Shown piece after piece: positions 51,538 through 62,816 of a stretch of DNA of 64,000 nucleotides. The notes under the pieces are model-generated. The model saw nothing but the letters and a program-made list of their open reading frames with translations. It had not been told where the DNA came from and did no database searches. The translations under genes were made by a program, and so were the position numbers. Within the stretch, counting starts at the first letter, position 1. Each line of letters begins with the position of its first letter. The stretch covers positions 1 to 64,000 of the forward strand of contig NZ_SEWE01000001.1 in NCBI RefSeq assembly GCF_004167665.1, in the 5' to 3' direction. The stretch comes from Hymenobacter persicinus (GTDB taxonomy: Bacteria > Bacteroidota > Bacteroidia > Cytophagales > Hymenobacteraceae).

Positions 51538-53799
51538 ATGCCTGACCCAACCTCCCCCAACACCGACGAAGAGCTCAACACCGCCAAGCAGGTGCAGCTC
51601 GAAAACGTGGGCGCGCTCAACCGCGACCAGCTCACGCCTGAAGCAGCTACTGCGCCCGAGGGCCACGACGTGCCCGGCCACGACCATGCGGAGCACGACC
51701 ATAGCGGCCACCACCACCCCGCCGGCAAAAAGGTCGTGGACCTGGGTGCAGCCGCCGACGAGCACGCCGGGCACGACCACGGCAGCGGCGACGACCACGA
51801 CCACGGCCCGGCCGGCGACAACCCCTACCTGTGGCCCGGCGTGAGCTTCGCCCTGCTGCTGGCCGGTATTGCCCTCGACTACTACAAAGTCGGGTTTTTC
51901 ACCGGCTACGTGCGTCTGGTATGGTACGGTATCGCCTTTCTGCTGGTGGGTTGGAAAGTGATTCGCTCGGCCGTGCAGAGCATCCCTTCGGGCAACGTGT
52001 TCAACGAGTTTCTGCTCATGAGCATTGCCACGCTCGGGGCTTTCGCCATCGGCGAATACCCGGAGGGCGTGGCCGTGATGCTGTTCTACACCGTGGGTGA
52101 GTTGTTCCAGGACGCGGCCGTGAACCGGGCCAAGCGCAGCATCAAGGCCCTGCTGGAGATTCAGGCCACCGAAGTCACGGTTATCCGCAACGGGCAGAGC
52201 GTGGTGCTTGACCCCAAGGAAGTGGTGGTGGGCGACACCATCGAGGTGAAGCCGGGCGAGAAGGTAGCCTTGGACGGCACGCTGGCGAAGGGACCGGCAT
52301 CCTTTAACACCGCGGCCCTCACCGGCGAGTCGGTGCCCCAGACCAAGCAGACCGGCGAGCCGGTGCTGGCCGGCATGGTCAACCTGGAAAGCCTGATTCA
52401 GGTGGCCGTGACGGCCAATTACAAGGACACCAAGCTGGCCAAGATTCTGGCCATGGTGCAGGACGCGGTGGGCCGCAAGGCCAAAACCCAGCAGTTCATT
52501 ACCAAGTTCGCCAAAATTTACACGCCCATTGTGGTGCTCCTGGCGGTGCTGCTGGTGGCCGTGCCCGCTGTCGTCGTGGACGATTACGTGTTCCGCGACT
52601 GGCTCTACCGGGCCTTGGTGTTCCTGGTGATTTCCTGCCCCTGCGCGCTGGTTATCAGCATTCCGCTCGGCTACTTCGGCGGCATCGGGGCGGCTTCCAA
52701 AGCGGGCATTCTCTTCAAGGGCTCCAACTTCCTGGACGTGATGCGCGAGTTGGACACCGTCGTGATGGACAAGACGGGCACGCTGACGCAGGGCGTGTTT
52801 GCCGTGCAGCAGGTGCAGCCCGTGGGAGTGGAGCAAGCCCAGTTGCTGCGCCTGGTGGGAGCCTTGGAAACCAAGTCCACCCACCCCATTGCCAAAGCAG
52901 TGGTGGGGCACGTGGGCCCGGCCGCCACGGGCGTGACCGTGGAAAACGTAGAAGAAATCAGCGGCCACGGCCTGCGCGGCCGCGTGGACGGGCACGACGT
53001 GCTGGCTGGCAACACCAAGCTGCTGACCAAATTTAACGTGGCGTACCCGGCCGAAGTCGACCAGATTCAGGACAGCATTGTGGTGGCGGCCGTGGACGGC
53101 CAGTACGCCGGCTACCTCACCGTGGCCGACGCCCCCAAAGAGGATGCTGCCCGCACGGTGCAGGAGCTACGGGCCGACGGCATCACTAAAATCGTGATGC
53201 TCTCGGGCGACAAGGACAGCATCGTGCAGCGCGTAGCCCGGGAACTGGGCATTGACGAGGCCCACGGCGGGCTGCTGCCCGAGGACAAGGCGCGCTACGT
53301 GCAGCAGTACAAAGATGCCGGCCGCAAGCTCGCCTTCGTGGGCGACGGGGTGAACGACGCGCCCGTGGTGGCCCTGGCCGACGTGGGCATTGCCATGGGC
53401 GGCCTGGGCTCGGATGCCACCATCGAAACGGCCGACGTGGTCATTCAAACCGACCACCCCAGCAAGATTGCCACCGCCCGGCGCATTGCCCGCGCCACCC
53501 ACCGCGTGGTGTGGCAGAACATCTGGCTGGCCTTTATCGTGAAGGGCATCGTGCTGGCGCTGGGTGCCGGCGGCCTGGCCACCATGTGGGAAGCCGTATT
53601 TGCCGACGTAGGGGTGGCCCTGCTCGCCATTTTGAACGCCGTGCGCATTCAGCGCATGGACTACGCCACCCCCGGCACCACGAAAGAGGTAGCCCCGGCT
53701 CCGAGCACAGGGGCAGGCCCCGGGCAGGCATCGGTGGTGGAAAGCATGCCGCAGCAATTGCGCCAGGGCCCGCATCACCACAACGACCCCGCCGCATGA
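51538..53799 (+). CDS. CPC-type heavy-metal P1B-ATPase (Zn/Cd/Co/Pb exporter)
   Basis: A 753-residue P-type ATPase. A His-rich N terminus (about 43-90, with repeated HDH and DDHDHG) takes the place of a CxxC HMA domain. Membrane helices follow, then the actuator TGES, ion-site SCPCALVIS (Cys367, Cys369), phosphorylation motif DKTGTLT (Asp411), a nucleotide-binding HP in THPIAKAV, and GDGVNDAP. It would export Zn2+, Cd2+ or similar ions from the cytoplasm; the histidine tail suits Zn2+ or Ni2+. The stop overlaps the next start (ATGA). Confidence 0.93.
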   Translation: MPDPTSPNTDEELNTAKQVQLENVGALNRDQLTPEAATAPEGHDVPGHDHAEHDHSGHHHPAGKKVVDLGAAADEHAGHDHGSGDDHDHGPAGDNPYLWPGVSFALLLAGIALDYYKVGFFTGYVRLVWYGIAFLLVGWKVIRSAVQSIPSGNVFNEFLLMSIATLGAFAIGEYPEGVAVMLFYTVGELFQDAAVNRAKRSIKALLEIQATEVTVIRNGQSVVLDPKEVVVGDTIEVKPGEKVALDGTLAKGPASFNTAALTGESVPQTKQTGEPVLAGMVNLESLIQVAVTANYKDTKLAKILAMVQDAVGRKAKTQQFITKFAKIYTPIVVLLAVLLVAVPAVVVDDYVFRDWLYRALVFLVISCPCALVISIPLGYFGGIGAASKAGILFKGSNFLDVMRELDTVVMDKTGTLTQGVFAVQQVQPVGVEQAQLLRLVGALETKSTHPIAKAVVGHVGPAATGVTVENVEEISGHGLRGRVDGHDVLAGNTKLLTKFNVAYPAEVDQIQDSIVVAAVDGQYAGYLTVADAPKEDAARTVQELRADGITKIVMLSGDKDSIVQRVARELGIDEAHGGLLPEDKARYVQQYKDAGRKLAFVGDGVNDAPVVALADVGIAMGGLGSDATIETADVVIQTDHPSKIATARRIARATHRVVWQNIWLAFIVKGIVLALGAGGLATMWEAVFADVGVALLAILNAVRIQRMDYATPGTTKEVAPAPSTGAGPGQASVVESMPQQLRQGPHHHNDPAA

Positions 53800-54692
53800 G
53801 TGGCACCCACGGCATGAGCGGCAGCGCCGCCGCGCGCAACAAGCGCCCGCTGACCATCGTCTTTTTTCTGACCCTGACCTACCTGGTAGCCGAGGTGGTC
53901 GGTGGCTGGTGGACGGGCAGCCTGGCCCTGCTGGCGGATGCTGGCCACATGCTCACCGACGTGGCCGGGGTGGGGCTGGCCCTGCTGGCCATCCGCTTCG
54001 GCGAAAAGCCCGCCACGGCGCAGCGTACGTTCGGCTATTACCGCTTCGAGATTCTGGCCGCCCTCACCAACGCGGTAGTGCTGATTCTGATTTCGATTTA
54101 CATCCTCTACGAGGCCTATTTCCGGTTTTTGAATCCGCCCCAAGTAGAAAGCGGCACCATGAGGTGGGTGGCCGGCGTGGGCATGCTGGTGAACCTCTAC
54201 GGCGTGTATCTGCTGCGCAAAAGCGCGGGTGAGAGCCTGAACATGAAGGGGGCCTACTTCGAGGTGCTCAGCGACCTGCTCACGTCCGTGGGGGTGATAG
54301 TGGCCGGCCTCATCATGCTCACCACCAAGTGGTACTACGCCGACCCGCTGCTCTCGGCCGGCATAGGGCTGTTCATTCTGCCGCGCACCTGGGCCCTGCT
54401 CAAGGAATCGGTGAACGTGCTGCTGGAGGGCACGCCCGCCGACGTGAACCTGGAGACGTTGCGCCAGGGCCTGCTGCAGGTGCCCGGCGTGGCGGCCGTG
54501 CACGACCTGCACGCCTGGGTGCTCACCTCCGGCGTGAATGCCCTGAGTGTGCACGTGGTGCTGACCGACGAGGCCCGGCACGAGGACGTGCTGACCCGCG
54601 CCCAGGACTACGTGACCACCAAGCATCCCATTCAGCACGCCACCATTCAGGTGGAGCGCGGCGACTTTGCCCAGCACGAAACCCATCTGTAG
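53796..54692 (+). CDS. Cation diffusion facilitator (CDF) metal/proton antiporter
   Basis: A 298-residue CDF protein from ATG 53796, which overlaps the P-ATPase stop (ATGA); the longer upstream frame lies inside the ATPase gene. Six transmembrane helices carry the metal-binding ADAGHMLTD (TM2, HxxxD type, Zn/Cd/Co specific) and the TM5 motif EVLSDLLTS. A cytoplasmic C-terminal ferredoxin-like domain contains VHDLHAWVLTSG. It expels Zn2+ or related ions. Co-translation with the P-ATPase indicates a joint efflux unit. Confidence 0.93.
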   Translation: MSGTHGMSGSAAARNKRPLTIVFFLTLTYLVAEVVGGWWTGSLALLADAGHMLTDVAGVGLALLAIRFGEKPATAQRTFGYYRFEILAALTNAVVLILISIYILYEAYFRFLNPPQVESGTMRWVAGVGMLVNLYGVYLLRKSAGESLNMKGAYFEVLSDLLTSVGVIVAGLIMLTTKWYYADPLLSAGIGLFILPRTWALLKESVNVLLEGTPADVNLETLRQGLLQVPGVAAVHDLHAWVLTSGVNALSVHVVLTDEARHEDVLTRAQDYVTTKHPIQHATIQVERGDFAQHETHL

Positions 54693-54737
54693 TGACTCTC
54701 GGGTCACTATTGCGTGGCGATAACACCTTCACTCGCT

Positions 54738-55588
54738 ATGTCCTTCACTTTCGTTGAGTTGCAGCCGAACCAGCGTACTCCACTGCCAGCGTGGGTAACG
54801 GCTGCGGCTCTGGCGTTGCTGGTTTTTAGCAAGTGGGCCGTTGGGGTGCAAGCAGCCTCGCACGCACTGCTGGCCGATGCCCTGGCATCCGCGGCCCAGC
54901 TAGGGCTTCTTCTGATGAGCCGCACCGGCCGGTGGTCAGTCGCTGACTCTCCACAGGGGCTGGCCGCCCGGCAACGCGTGTGGACAACCGTCGGCGCCGG
55001 GGCATTGGTTACCGCAGCATTCGGTGCCGCCTGGTACTGCATTCGGGTGATGAACGTTCCGCACCCGCCGCCGACCATTGTATCAGCGTGCGTGGCCGGG
55101 GTAGCCATCGTGCTGGAAAAGGCGCGTACCGGCAGCTGTTTGGCCCCCCTAACTTGGGTGAGTTCCGGGCGTGGTATCACCCCAGCAATGCGTTGCCGTC
55201 CAACCTCGCGCTCGTCGGCATCAGCCTGTCCATTCTGGGCGGCCCTGGCTACGAATGGGCCGATGACTGGGCGGCCCTGGGCATTTGCGCGCTGCTCGTG
55301 GGCAATGCCTACCGCCTATTGCAGCCAGCCTCGGTTGCCGGGCCAACGGTACGCCGGCAAGAATGGAAAGCCTGGCTGCAGTGCTGTACTCAGACGATTC
55401 CGGGCATCACCCTCGCCGAGGCCCATCTTGAGCCGTCCGAAACCGGTTCCGTTCTGCATGTATGGGTACGCGTATCCAGCCCCCTGACGGTTGCGCAAGA
55501 GCACGCCATAGCCCAACAGGTGCAGACTGTTCTGGCACCCGTCCAACCGCCTTCATCAACGCTGCTCGTGCGCATAGTCCCTTCGTAA
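54738..55588 (+). pseudogene. Frameshifted CDF-related membrane protein gene
   Basis: The first part (from ATG 54738, MSFTFVELQPNQ) gives membrane helices with AASHALLADALASAAQLGLL, a variant of the CDF TM1-TM2 region. Past about 55115-55130 the family sequence continues in another frame: YRQLFGPPNLGEFRAWYHPS, LPSNLALVGISLSILGGPGY, EWADDWAALGICALLVGNAY, then a C-terminal ferredoxin-like domain ending TLLVRIVPS. A one-base change near GGAAAAGGCGCG explains the break. The HxxxD of TM2 also reads HALLAD, with Ala replacing the usual residues nearby. It may be inactive, or the frameshift may be an assembly error. Confidence 0.65.
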
Positions 55589-55624
55589 GCCTGCACAACC
55601 ACTCTCCCCCTTTTCTCCACAACC

Positions 55625-57037
<1,413 letters not shown>

Positions 57038-57046
57038 TGACTCACC

Positions 57047-57870
57047 ATGACACTGCTGCTTTCCGTTGCCCCGCCCGTCACCCCCTCCTGGACCCAGGTG
57101 CTGCTCTACGCGCTGGTGCCCGCCGCCGTGATGGTGGTGGGCGCCGTGGTGGCCGTTCTGCGCCCACCCGGGGCGGCCATCCGCAGTGCCATTCTGCACT
57201 TTGCCGCCGGCGTGGTGTTTTCCGTGGTGGCCGTCGAGCTGCTACCCGACATCGTGGCCCGGCACCGGCCGCTGGAAGTCGGCTTGGGCTTCGCCATTGG
57301 GGTCGGGGTGATGCTGGCCCTGCGTTCCTTTACCCGCAAGGCAGCCGAAAAGGAAAAAGCCCTGCCCACGCCGGCCCTGCCGCCCGGGGTGCTGTGGGCT
57401 TCCCAAACCGCGCCGGACGAGGTAGCCAGTTCCGGCACGCTGCCGATGGGCCTGCTCACCGGGGTCGGCATTGACATTCTCATCGACGGGCTGCTGCTGG
57501 GCATCGGCTTTGCCGCCGGGGCAGAAGAAGGTATGCTGCTGGCCATTGCCCTCACCATTGAAGTATTGTCGCTGGGCTTGGCCACGGCCGTGGAGCTGCG
57601 CCAGGATGGACAGGGCAAAGCCCGCACCGTGGGCATCGTGGCCGCACTTTCGGCCCTGCTGGTCGTGGGGGCCGGCGTGGGCATCACCGTGCTCAAGGGG
57701 GCCTCCGACAACGTGATGGAACTGGTGCTCTCCTTTGGCCTGGCCGCGCTGCTGTTTTGGTGACGGAAGAGCTGCTGACCGAGGCCCACGAGGAACCGGA
57801 GTCGCCCTGGCTGACCTCGGCCTTCTTCCTGGGTTTTCTCCTGTTTCTACTTCTGGGCATGCTCGTGTAG
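57047..57870 (+). pseudogene. ZIP-family metal transporter gene with a 3' frameshift
   Basis: The uninterrupted frame (57047-57763, 238 residues) has the ZIP layout: hydrophobic helices, LHFAAGVVFSVVAVELLPDI, a polar loop, GIDILIDGLLLGIGFAAGAE (metal-site helix) and ALTIEVLSLGLATAVELRQD. It stops in LAALLFW. Immediately after, in the next frame, VTEELLTEAHEEPESPWLTS and AFFLGFLLFLLLGMLV give the expected last helix, ending at 57870. Loss of one T in the run at about 57755-57759 would explain this. Whether the truncated protein works is unknown. Confidence 0.75.
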
Positions 57871-57893
57871 CCGGCCCTTTTTACTTGCCTACT

Positions 57894-58163
57894 ATGGATT
57901 CGCACAAGCTTCTTATCGAACTCACCCTGTTGCCGGCGGGCCGGCATATTGCCTTTTCTAAAGAAGTGCTGGAAAAGGTGCACGTGTACCGCCGGGTAGG
58001 GACAGCCGGGGACGCCTGGCAGCAAGTGGCCACCAACGCCCGTTCGCCTTTTATCGACACGGAAGCGTTTCCGGCCGGCACCACGCTGGAGTACCACGTG
58101 CAGCACTTCAATCAGCAGGATGCCTTTGAGGGGCACAGCAACATCGTGCGCACGACCCTGTAG
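57894..58163 (+). CDS. Small Fn3-like hypothetical protein
   Basis: An 89-residue protein from ATG 57894 (MDSHKLLIELTLLPAG); the frame extends upstream into the ZIP gene, but that part is out of context. Alternating strands and EYHVQHFNQQDAFEGHSNIV resemble the end of a fibronectin type III fold. No signal peptide. Function unknown. Confidence 0.5.
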   Translation: MDSHKLLIELTLLPAGRHIAFSKEVLEKVHVYRRVGTAGDAWQQVATNARSPFIDTEAFPAGTTLEYHVQHFNQQDAFEGHSNIVRTTL

Positions 58164-58241
58164 CCCTGGGGCCCGCATTTTTCACATTTCCGTCACTCCT
58201 TGGCTCGGGCCCAGGCGGTGATAAGCTACTTCGCTCGCTGC

Positions 58242-58910
58242 ATGATACCTCGTTTCGTTGTGGGTGTGCTCACGTTGCTGCTGCTGGGCGCGTGCCGGGA
58301 GTCGACGCCGGAAACGCCGGTGCACACGGCCGACACGCACCAGCGCCATCCGGCCCCGGCCCAACCCGAACTCAGCTCCGCACCAGCCGTGGCCGCCCGG
58401 GCGCAGCAGCGCCTGCGCACGGTGGCCCGCTCAGGCAACATCGACCACGACGTGGCCTCGCTGCTGCTGGAGCATCACCGCGGGGCCCAGCAGCTGGTTG
58501 CCGTGGAACAGGCCACGGGACGGGATGCGGACTTGCGGGCGCTGGCCGATTCGCTGCGCCGGGAGTGGCAGCAGGAAAGTCTGGCGCTGGGCCGGCTCGC
58601 GAGCCGCACCCACGACAAGGCCTCCGAAGAAAACACCCGCTTCTACCAGGAATTTTCCCGCGACGTACAGGCGGCCTGCGATTCGGCGGCCCGGTACTCC
58701 CGCCCGCCGACGGGCAACCCGGACGCCGACTTTGCCGCGGCCCTCTCCGCCCACCTGCGCACCGGCCTGCTGCTGGTGCAGGAGGGCATCGCCCACGGCA
58801 GCGACCCGCCCCTGATTGCCCTGGCCCACCGCTTTCACCACGACCAGCTCCGGCACCTGCGGCAGGTGCAGGCCTGGACTTCCGCTCACGCTTCTCCCAC
58901 CAAGCACTGA
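58242..58910 (+). CDS. DUF305-like lipoprotein
   Basis: A 222-residue protein from ATG 58242 with lipobox LLLGAC (Cys18). Two similar helical units follow: DHDVASLLLEHHRGAQQLVA (about 75-130) and DADFAAALSAHLRTGLLLVQ (about 160-215). Each has a D..(A/V)..L..HH/HL..G pattern, as in DUF305, a four-helix fold with surface His residues found beside copper and other metal resistance genes. A periplasmic metal-binding role is inferred. The last gene of the window is a paralogue. Confidence 0.65.
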   Translation: MIPRFVVGVLTLLLLGACRESTPETPVHTADTHQRHPAPAQPELSSAPAVAARAQQRLRTVARSGNIDHDVASLLLEHHRGAQQLVAVEQATGRDADLRALADSLRREWQQESLALGRLASRTHDKASEENTRFYQEFSRDVQAACDSAARYSRPPTGNPDADFAAALSAHLRTGLLLVQEGIAHGSDPPLIALAHRFHHDQLRHLRQVQAWTSAHASPTKH

Positions 58911-58914
58911 CCCC

Positions 58915-59643
58915 ATGCGCTTTACCGACAAAATATGCCTCGTCACCGGCGGCGGCTCCGGCATCGGCCGGGCGGCCTGCCTGCAGCTGGCAACTGAAGG
59001 CGGCACCGTCGTGGTCCTGGACCGCGACGAAACCACGGCCCAGCAGACCGTGGCCCTGATTGAAAAAGGCGGCGGTCAGGCCCGGGCCATCCGGGTTGAT
59101 TTGGGCCTGGTGGCCGAGATAGAAGCGGCCATGGGTACCGTAGTAGCCGCCTACGGCCGGGTGGATGTGCTGGTCAACAACGCGGCCATGATGACCTTCA
59201 AGCCCCTCACCGAACTGGCGGTAGCGGAGTGGGACCTGGTTATGGCCGTGAATTTGCGGGCCGTTTTCCTGCTCAGCAAACTGTGCCTGCCCCACATGCA
59301 GGGCGGGGCCATTGTCAACATCAGTTCGGTGCACGCGCAGGAAACCACGGCCAACGTGATTCCCTACGCGGCCAGCAAAGGCGCCCTGGAGGCCTTCACC
59401 CGGGGCATGAGCCAGGAATATCCGGCCGCTCACGTGCGCACCAACTGCGTGGCCCCCGGAGCCGTGGACACGCCCATGCTGTGGAACAACCCGAACGTGA
59501 AAAGCGGCAAGGAGAAGATTGAGGGCGAGGTTGGCCACCCCGCAGACATTGCCGGCGCCATCTGCTACCTGGCCTCGGCCGATGCCCATTACATCAACGG
59601 TACTACCCTGGTCGTGGACGGTGGCCGGCTCAGCATCCTGTAA
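58915..59643 (+). CDS. Short-chain dehydrogenase/reductase
   Basis: A 242-residue classical SDR from ATG 58915: cofactor motif TGGGSGIG at 11-18, Asp36 after the second strand suggesting NAD(H), structural NNAA at 88-91, and catalytic Ser138 (NISS), Tyr151 and Lys155 (YAASK). It oxidises or reduces an alcohol or sugar. Its neighbour encodes a GH1-like glycosidase, so both may act on a sugar or glycoside. It starts 4 bases after the DUF305-like stop. Confidence 0.9.
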   Translation: MRFTDKICLVTGGGSGIGRAACLQLATEGGTVVVLDRDETTAQQTVALIEKGGGQARAIRVDLGLVAEIEAAMGTVVAAYGRVDVLVNNAAMMTFKPLTELAVAEWDLVMAVNLRAVFLLSKLCLPHMQGGAIVNISSVHAQETTANVIPYAASKGALEAFTRGMSQEYPAAHVRTNCVAPGAVDTPMLWNNPNVKSGKEKIEGEVGHPADIAGAICYLASADAHYINGTTLVVDGGRLSIL

Positions 59644-59695
59644 CCGCCTCCCCGCACGCACTTTTCCATTTCCGTTTAATCTGACCCCCAAGCCC

Positions 59696-60895
59696 ATGAG
59701 CGCCTTCATGTTTGCCACAGGCATCGAAAACAGCTACCCCACCATCCGGCTGCCCGACGGGACGATGCAGCGGGTGGACGAGCTGGAGAAAACCGGCCAT
59801 TACGAGCGCTGGCGCGAAGACTTCGCCCTGGTCAAGGAAATGGGCATTGAGTTTCTGCGCTACGGCCCGCCCTACTACCGGGTGCACACCGGGCCGGGCC
59901 TCTACGACTGGGCCTTTACCGACGAGACCTTCGGCGCCCTGCGCGAGCTGGGCATCACGCCCCTGGTGGACTTGCTGCACTTCGGCCTGCCCGACTGGCT
60001 GGGCAACTTCCAGAACCCGGAGTTCCCGGAGCACTTCGCTGCCTACGCCGGGGCGTTTGCCGCCCGGTTCCCGGACCTGCAGTTCTACACCCCCATCAAC
60101 GAAATCTTTGTCACCACCATGTTTTCGGCCCAGTACGGCTGGTGGAACGAGTGCCTGGCCAGCGACCAGGCTTTCGTGACGGCCCTCAAGCACGTGTGCC
60201 GGGCGGGTGTGCTGGCCATGCAGGCCATCCTGGCCGTGCAGCCGGGAGCCACCTTCATCCAGAGCGAGTCGGCCGAGTACTTCCACCCCGAAACGCCGGC
60301 TGCCCGCCCCCTGGCTAACTTTCTCAATCAGAAGCGCTTCCTGAGCCTGGATTTAACCTACGGCTACCCCGTGAGCGTGGTCATGTACGAATTCCTGCTC
60401 AAAAACGGCATGACGGACGCCGAGTACCACTGGTTTGACGACCAGCACATCAAGGCCAAGTGCATCATGGGCACGGACTACTACCGCACCAACGAGCGCA
60501 TGGTGCGCGAAGACGGCAGTACCTACCCCGCCGGCGACGTGTTCGGCTACTACGTCATCGCCAAGCAGTACTACGACCGCTACCGCATGCCGCTGATGCA
60601 CACCGAAACCAACCTGTGGGAGCCCGACGCCGTGAACTGGCTGTGGCGGCAGTGGGCCAATGCCTACCGCCTCAAGCAGGACGGCATTCCGCTGGTGGGT
60701 TTCACGTGGTATTCGCTGCTCGACCAGGTGGACTGGGACACGGCCCTGCGCGAAAACAATGGGCGCGTCAACCCGCTAGGCCTCTACGACCTCGACCGCA
60801 AGCAGCGGCCCGTGGGCCGGGCCTACCAGCGCCTGATTGCCCAGTGGAAAGACGTGCTGGTGGACGAGAGCTACGGCGTGCACATCAACTACTAA
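59696..60895 (+). CDS. Family 1-like glycoside hydrolase
   Basis: A 399-residue (beta/alpha)8 protein without signal peptide. The acid/base TPINE (Glu136) and a candidate nucleophile MHTETN (Glu304), in place of the usual (I/V)TENG, give the GH1 pattern. Further support comes from HFGLPDWL and PLVGFTWYSLLDQVDWDTAL, the latter at the end of the barrel. The branch with TETN occurs in proteins linked to SDR genes, as here. It would cut beta-glycosides in the cytoplasm; substrate unknown. Confidence 0.8.
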   Translation: MSAFMFATGIENSYPTIRLPDGTMQRVDELEKTGHYERWREDFALVKEMGIEFLRYGPPYYRVHTGPGLYDWAFTDETFGALRELGITPLVDLLHFGLPDWLGNFQNPEFPEHFAAYAGAFAARFPDLQFYTPINEIFVTTMFSAQYGWWNECLASDQAFVTALKHVCRAGVLAMQAILAVQPGATFIQSESAEYFHPETPAARPLANFLNQKRFLSLDLTYGYPVSVVMYEFLLKNGMTDAEYHWFDDQHIKAKCIMGTDYYRTNERMVREDGSTYPAGDVFGYYVIAKQYYDRYRMPLMHTETNLWEPDAVNWLWRQWANAYRLKQDGIPLVGFTWYSLLDQVDWDTALRENNGRVNPLGLYDLDRKQRPVGRAYQRLIAQWKDVLVDESYGVHINY

Positions 60896-60942
60896 CTCAC
60901 TTCTTTCATTGACCGGCACGTTGGCCGGCGGATTCTTTTGTC

Positions 60943-61641
60943 ATGCCTTTTGCCCGGTTTTTTGCCCACCGTCACCTGCAGCACCACTTACTCAACCTCA
61001 CGGCGCCCCAGCGCCTGCTGCTGGCCGCGGGGGGCGCGGGCACGGGGTGGGCGCTGCTGCCCGGCACCCTGCTGCCGGCCACCCGGCTGGTGGCCACCTG
61101 GAACCTGTTCTGTCTGTGCATCCTGGCCCTGCTCTGGGCCGGTACCCGCCGGGCCGATGCCGCCCACATTCGCCGCATGGCCAACCGCCAGGACCCCGGG
61201 CGGACGTGGACCTTCGTGGCGGTGCTGGTCGGCAGCGCGGCCTCGCTGCTGGCCGTGGTGATGCTGCTGAGCAACCTGCCCAACCTGAGCCGGCGGGAGG
61301 TCGCCTACCACGTGCTGCTTTCGGCCGGAGCCGTAGTGGGGGCCTGGCTGCTGGTGCATTCGGTATTTGCCCTGCGCTATGCTCACGTGTACTTCAGCGA
61401 GGATACCTCCACCGACCCGCCCGATAACCTGGGCGGACTGGACTTTCCGGGCGCCCCCCCGTCCTCCTACTGGGACTTCGCCTATTTCGCCTTTGTCGTG
61501 GGTTCCACCGCTCAGACGGCCGATGTGGACGTCTCCTCTACCCGCATGCGGCGCCTGGTGATGCTGCACGGGCTGCTGGCCTTTGCCTTCAATACCAGCA
61601 TCGTGGCGTTGACCATCAACCTGCTGGCTGGCATCCTGTAG
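60943..61641 (+). CDS. DUF1345 membrane protein
   Basis: A 232-residue polytopic protein with about six hydrophobic segments. The conserved C-terminal part FALRYAHVYF, then SYWDFAYFAFVVGSTAQTAD (about 175-194) and RRLVMLHGLLAFAFNT, is diagnostic of DUF1345. Function unknown; a channel or transporter role is possible. It precedes the bestrophin gene by 63 bases. Confidence 0.85.
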   Translation: MPFARFFAHRHLQHHLLNLTAPQRLLLAAGGAGTGWALLPGTLLPATRLVATWNLFCLCILALLWAGTRRADAAHIRRMANRQDPGRTWTFVAVLVGSAASLLAVVMLLSNLPNLSRREVAYHVLLSAGAVVGAWLLVHSVFALRYAHVYFSEDTSTDPPDNLGGLDFPGAPPSSYWDFAYFAFVVGSTAQTADVDVSSTRMRRLVMLHGLLAFAFNTSIVALTINLLAGIL

Positions 61642-61704
61642 TCAGCCCTATCGCCGGCGCTTTGGTTAACCGTCCGCTACTTTATCCGCTCATTTTCATC
61701 TTGC

Positions 61705-62640
61705 ATGTACGTTCAAAAACACATCCACTGGCGCGTTATCTGGGACTACTCCTGGAAAGACCTGCTGATTTTTTTTGTCTATGATTTAAGCCTGGCCGTT
61801 CTGCACGGGCCCCTGAAGATGACCTGGCTGGACGTGCCCTGGCAGCTGGTAAGCATCCTGGGCGTGGCCGTGTCGTTCTACGTGGGCTTTAAAAACAGCA
61901 GCTCCTACAACCGTTTCAACGAGGCCCGGCAGCTGTGGGGCGGCATTGTCAACCGCAGCCGCAGCTGGGCCATGCTGGTGCTGGCCAACACCCAGCCGGC
62001 GCGCAGCACCTTGACGCCTGAACAGGTTAGCGCCCAGCACCGGCTGGTGAAGCGACAGATTGCCTGGGTAAATGCCATGCGTCTGCACCTGCGCCGCCAG
62101 CCCCAGCGCTGGAACGAGGACGTCGCCCCTTTCCTGGACCCGGCCGAATCCGCCTACCTGCGCGCGACGGCCAACCCACCGGCCCAGCTGCTGCTGCTGC
62201 AAACCCAGGCCCTGCGCGACGCGGAAGGGCTTTTCGACCCGCTGCAGCACCGCACACTGGTGGAAGACCTGCGGGAGATGACCAACCTGCAGGGCGGCTG
62301 CGAGCGGATTAAGAACACGCCCTTTCCGCGTCAGTATGCCTTTTCCAGCATTGTCTTCGTCTGGCTTTTCGTGGCCCTGCTGCCGCTGGGCGTCCAGGGC
62401 GAGTTCGAGAAGCTCGGCCACGGCCACTACTGGCTAACGGTACCCTTTTCCATGCTGGTGTCCTGGGTGTTCGTTACCATCGAGCTGGTGGGCCATATCA
62501 GCGAAAACCCGATTGAAAACAAGATGAACGACGTGCCCATGACAGCGCTGTGCCGTACCATCGAAATCGACCTGCGCCAGATGCTGGGCGAAACGAACCT
62601 GCCCGCACCCATGCAGCCCCACAACGGTGTGCTATACTAA
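61705..62640 (+). CDS. Bestrophin/UPF0187-family anion channel
   Basis: A 311-residue membrane protein with the bestrophin signature: WDYSWKDLLIFFVYDLSLAV, GVAVSFYVGFKNSSSYNRFN and EARQLWGGIVNRSRSWA. A second membrane block (about 205-270) ends in ENPIENKMNDVPMTALCRTI. It forms pentameric anion or cation channels in the inner membrane. The neighbouring DUF1345 gene in the same direction suggests a two-gene ion-homeostasis unit. Confidence 0.9.
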   Translation: MYVQKHIHWRVIWDYSWKDLLIFFVYDLSLAVLHGPLKMTWLDVPWQLVSILGVAVSFYVGFKNSSSYNRFNEARQLWGGIVNRSRSWAMLVLANTQPARSTLTPEQVSAQHRLVKRQIAWVNAMRLHLRRQPQRWNEDVAPFLDPAESAYLRATANPPAQLLLLQTQALRDAEGLFDPLQHRTLVEDLREMTNLQGGCERIKNTPFPRQYAFSSIVFVWLFVALLPLGVQGEFEKLGHGHYWLTVPFSMLVSWVFVTIELVGHISENPIENKMNDVPMTALCRTIEIDLRQMLGETNLPAPMQPHNGVLY

Positions 62641-62816
62641 GGCTGGGGGAGCCGGCAGCGGGGATAAAGTAAAGGTGTTGGCCTAAAGCATGACATCAAA
62701 CCGTTTTAAACCCCGGGCCATGACGTCCCCTTGGGTACATGGCTCCGCCTTCCTCAACGCTACTTCCGCTACTGCGTAAGCGCATTTACATTTTCCTCCA
62801 CTGAATCCTGACCCTC

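Noticed and set aside
51514..52995. 493-codon minus-strand frame inside the P-ATPase gene
   Set aside because: Shadow frame; low-complexity His/Gly/Val composition while the plus strand has all P-ATPase motifs.
58372..59724. 450-codon minus-strand frame over the DUF305, SDR and GH1 starts
   Set aside because: Runs across three good plus-strand genes and is Gly/Arg/Ala biased.
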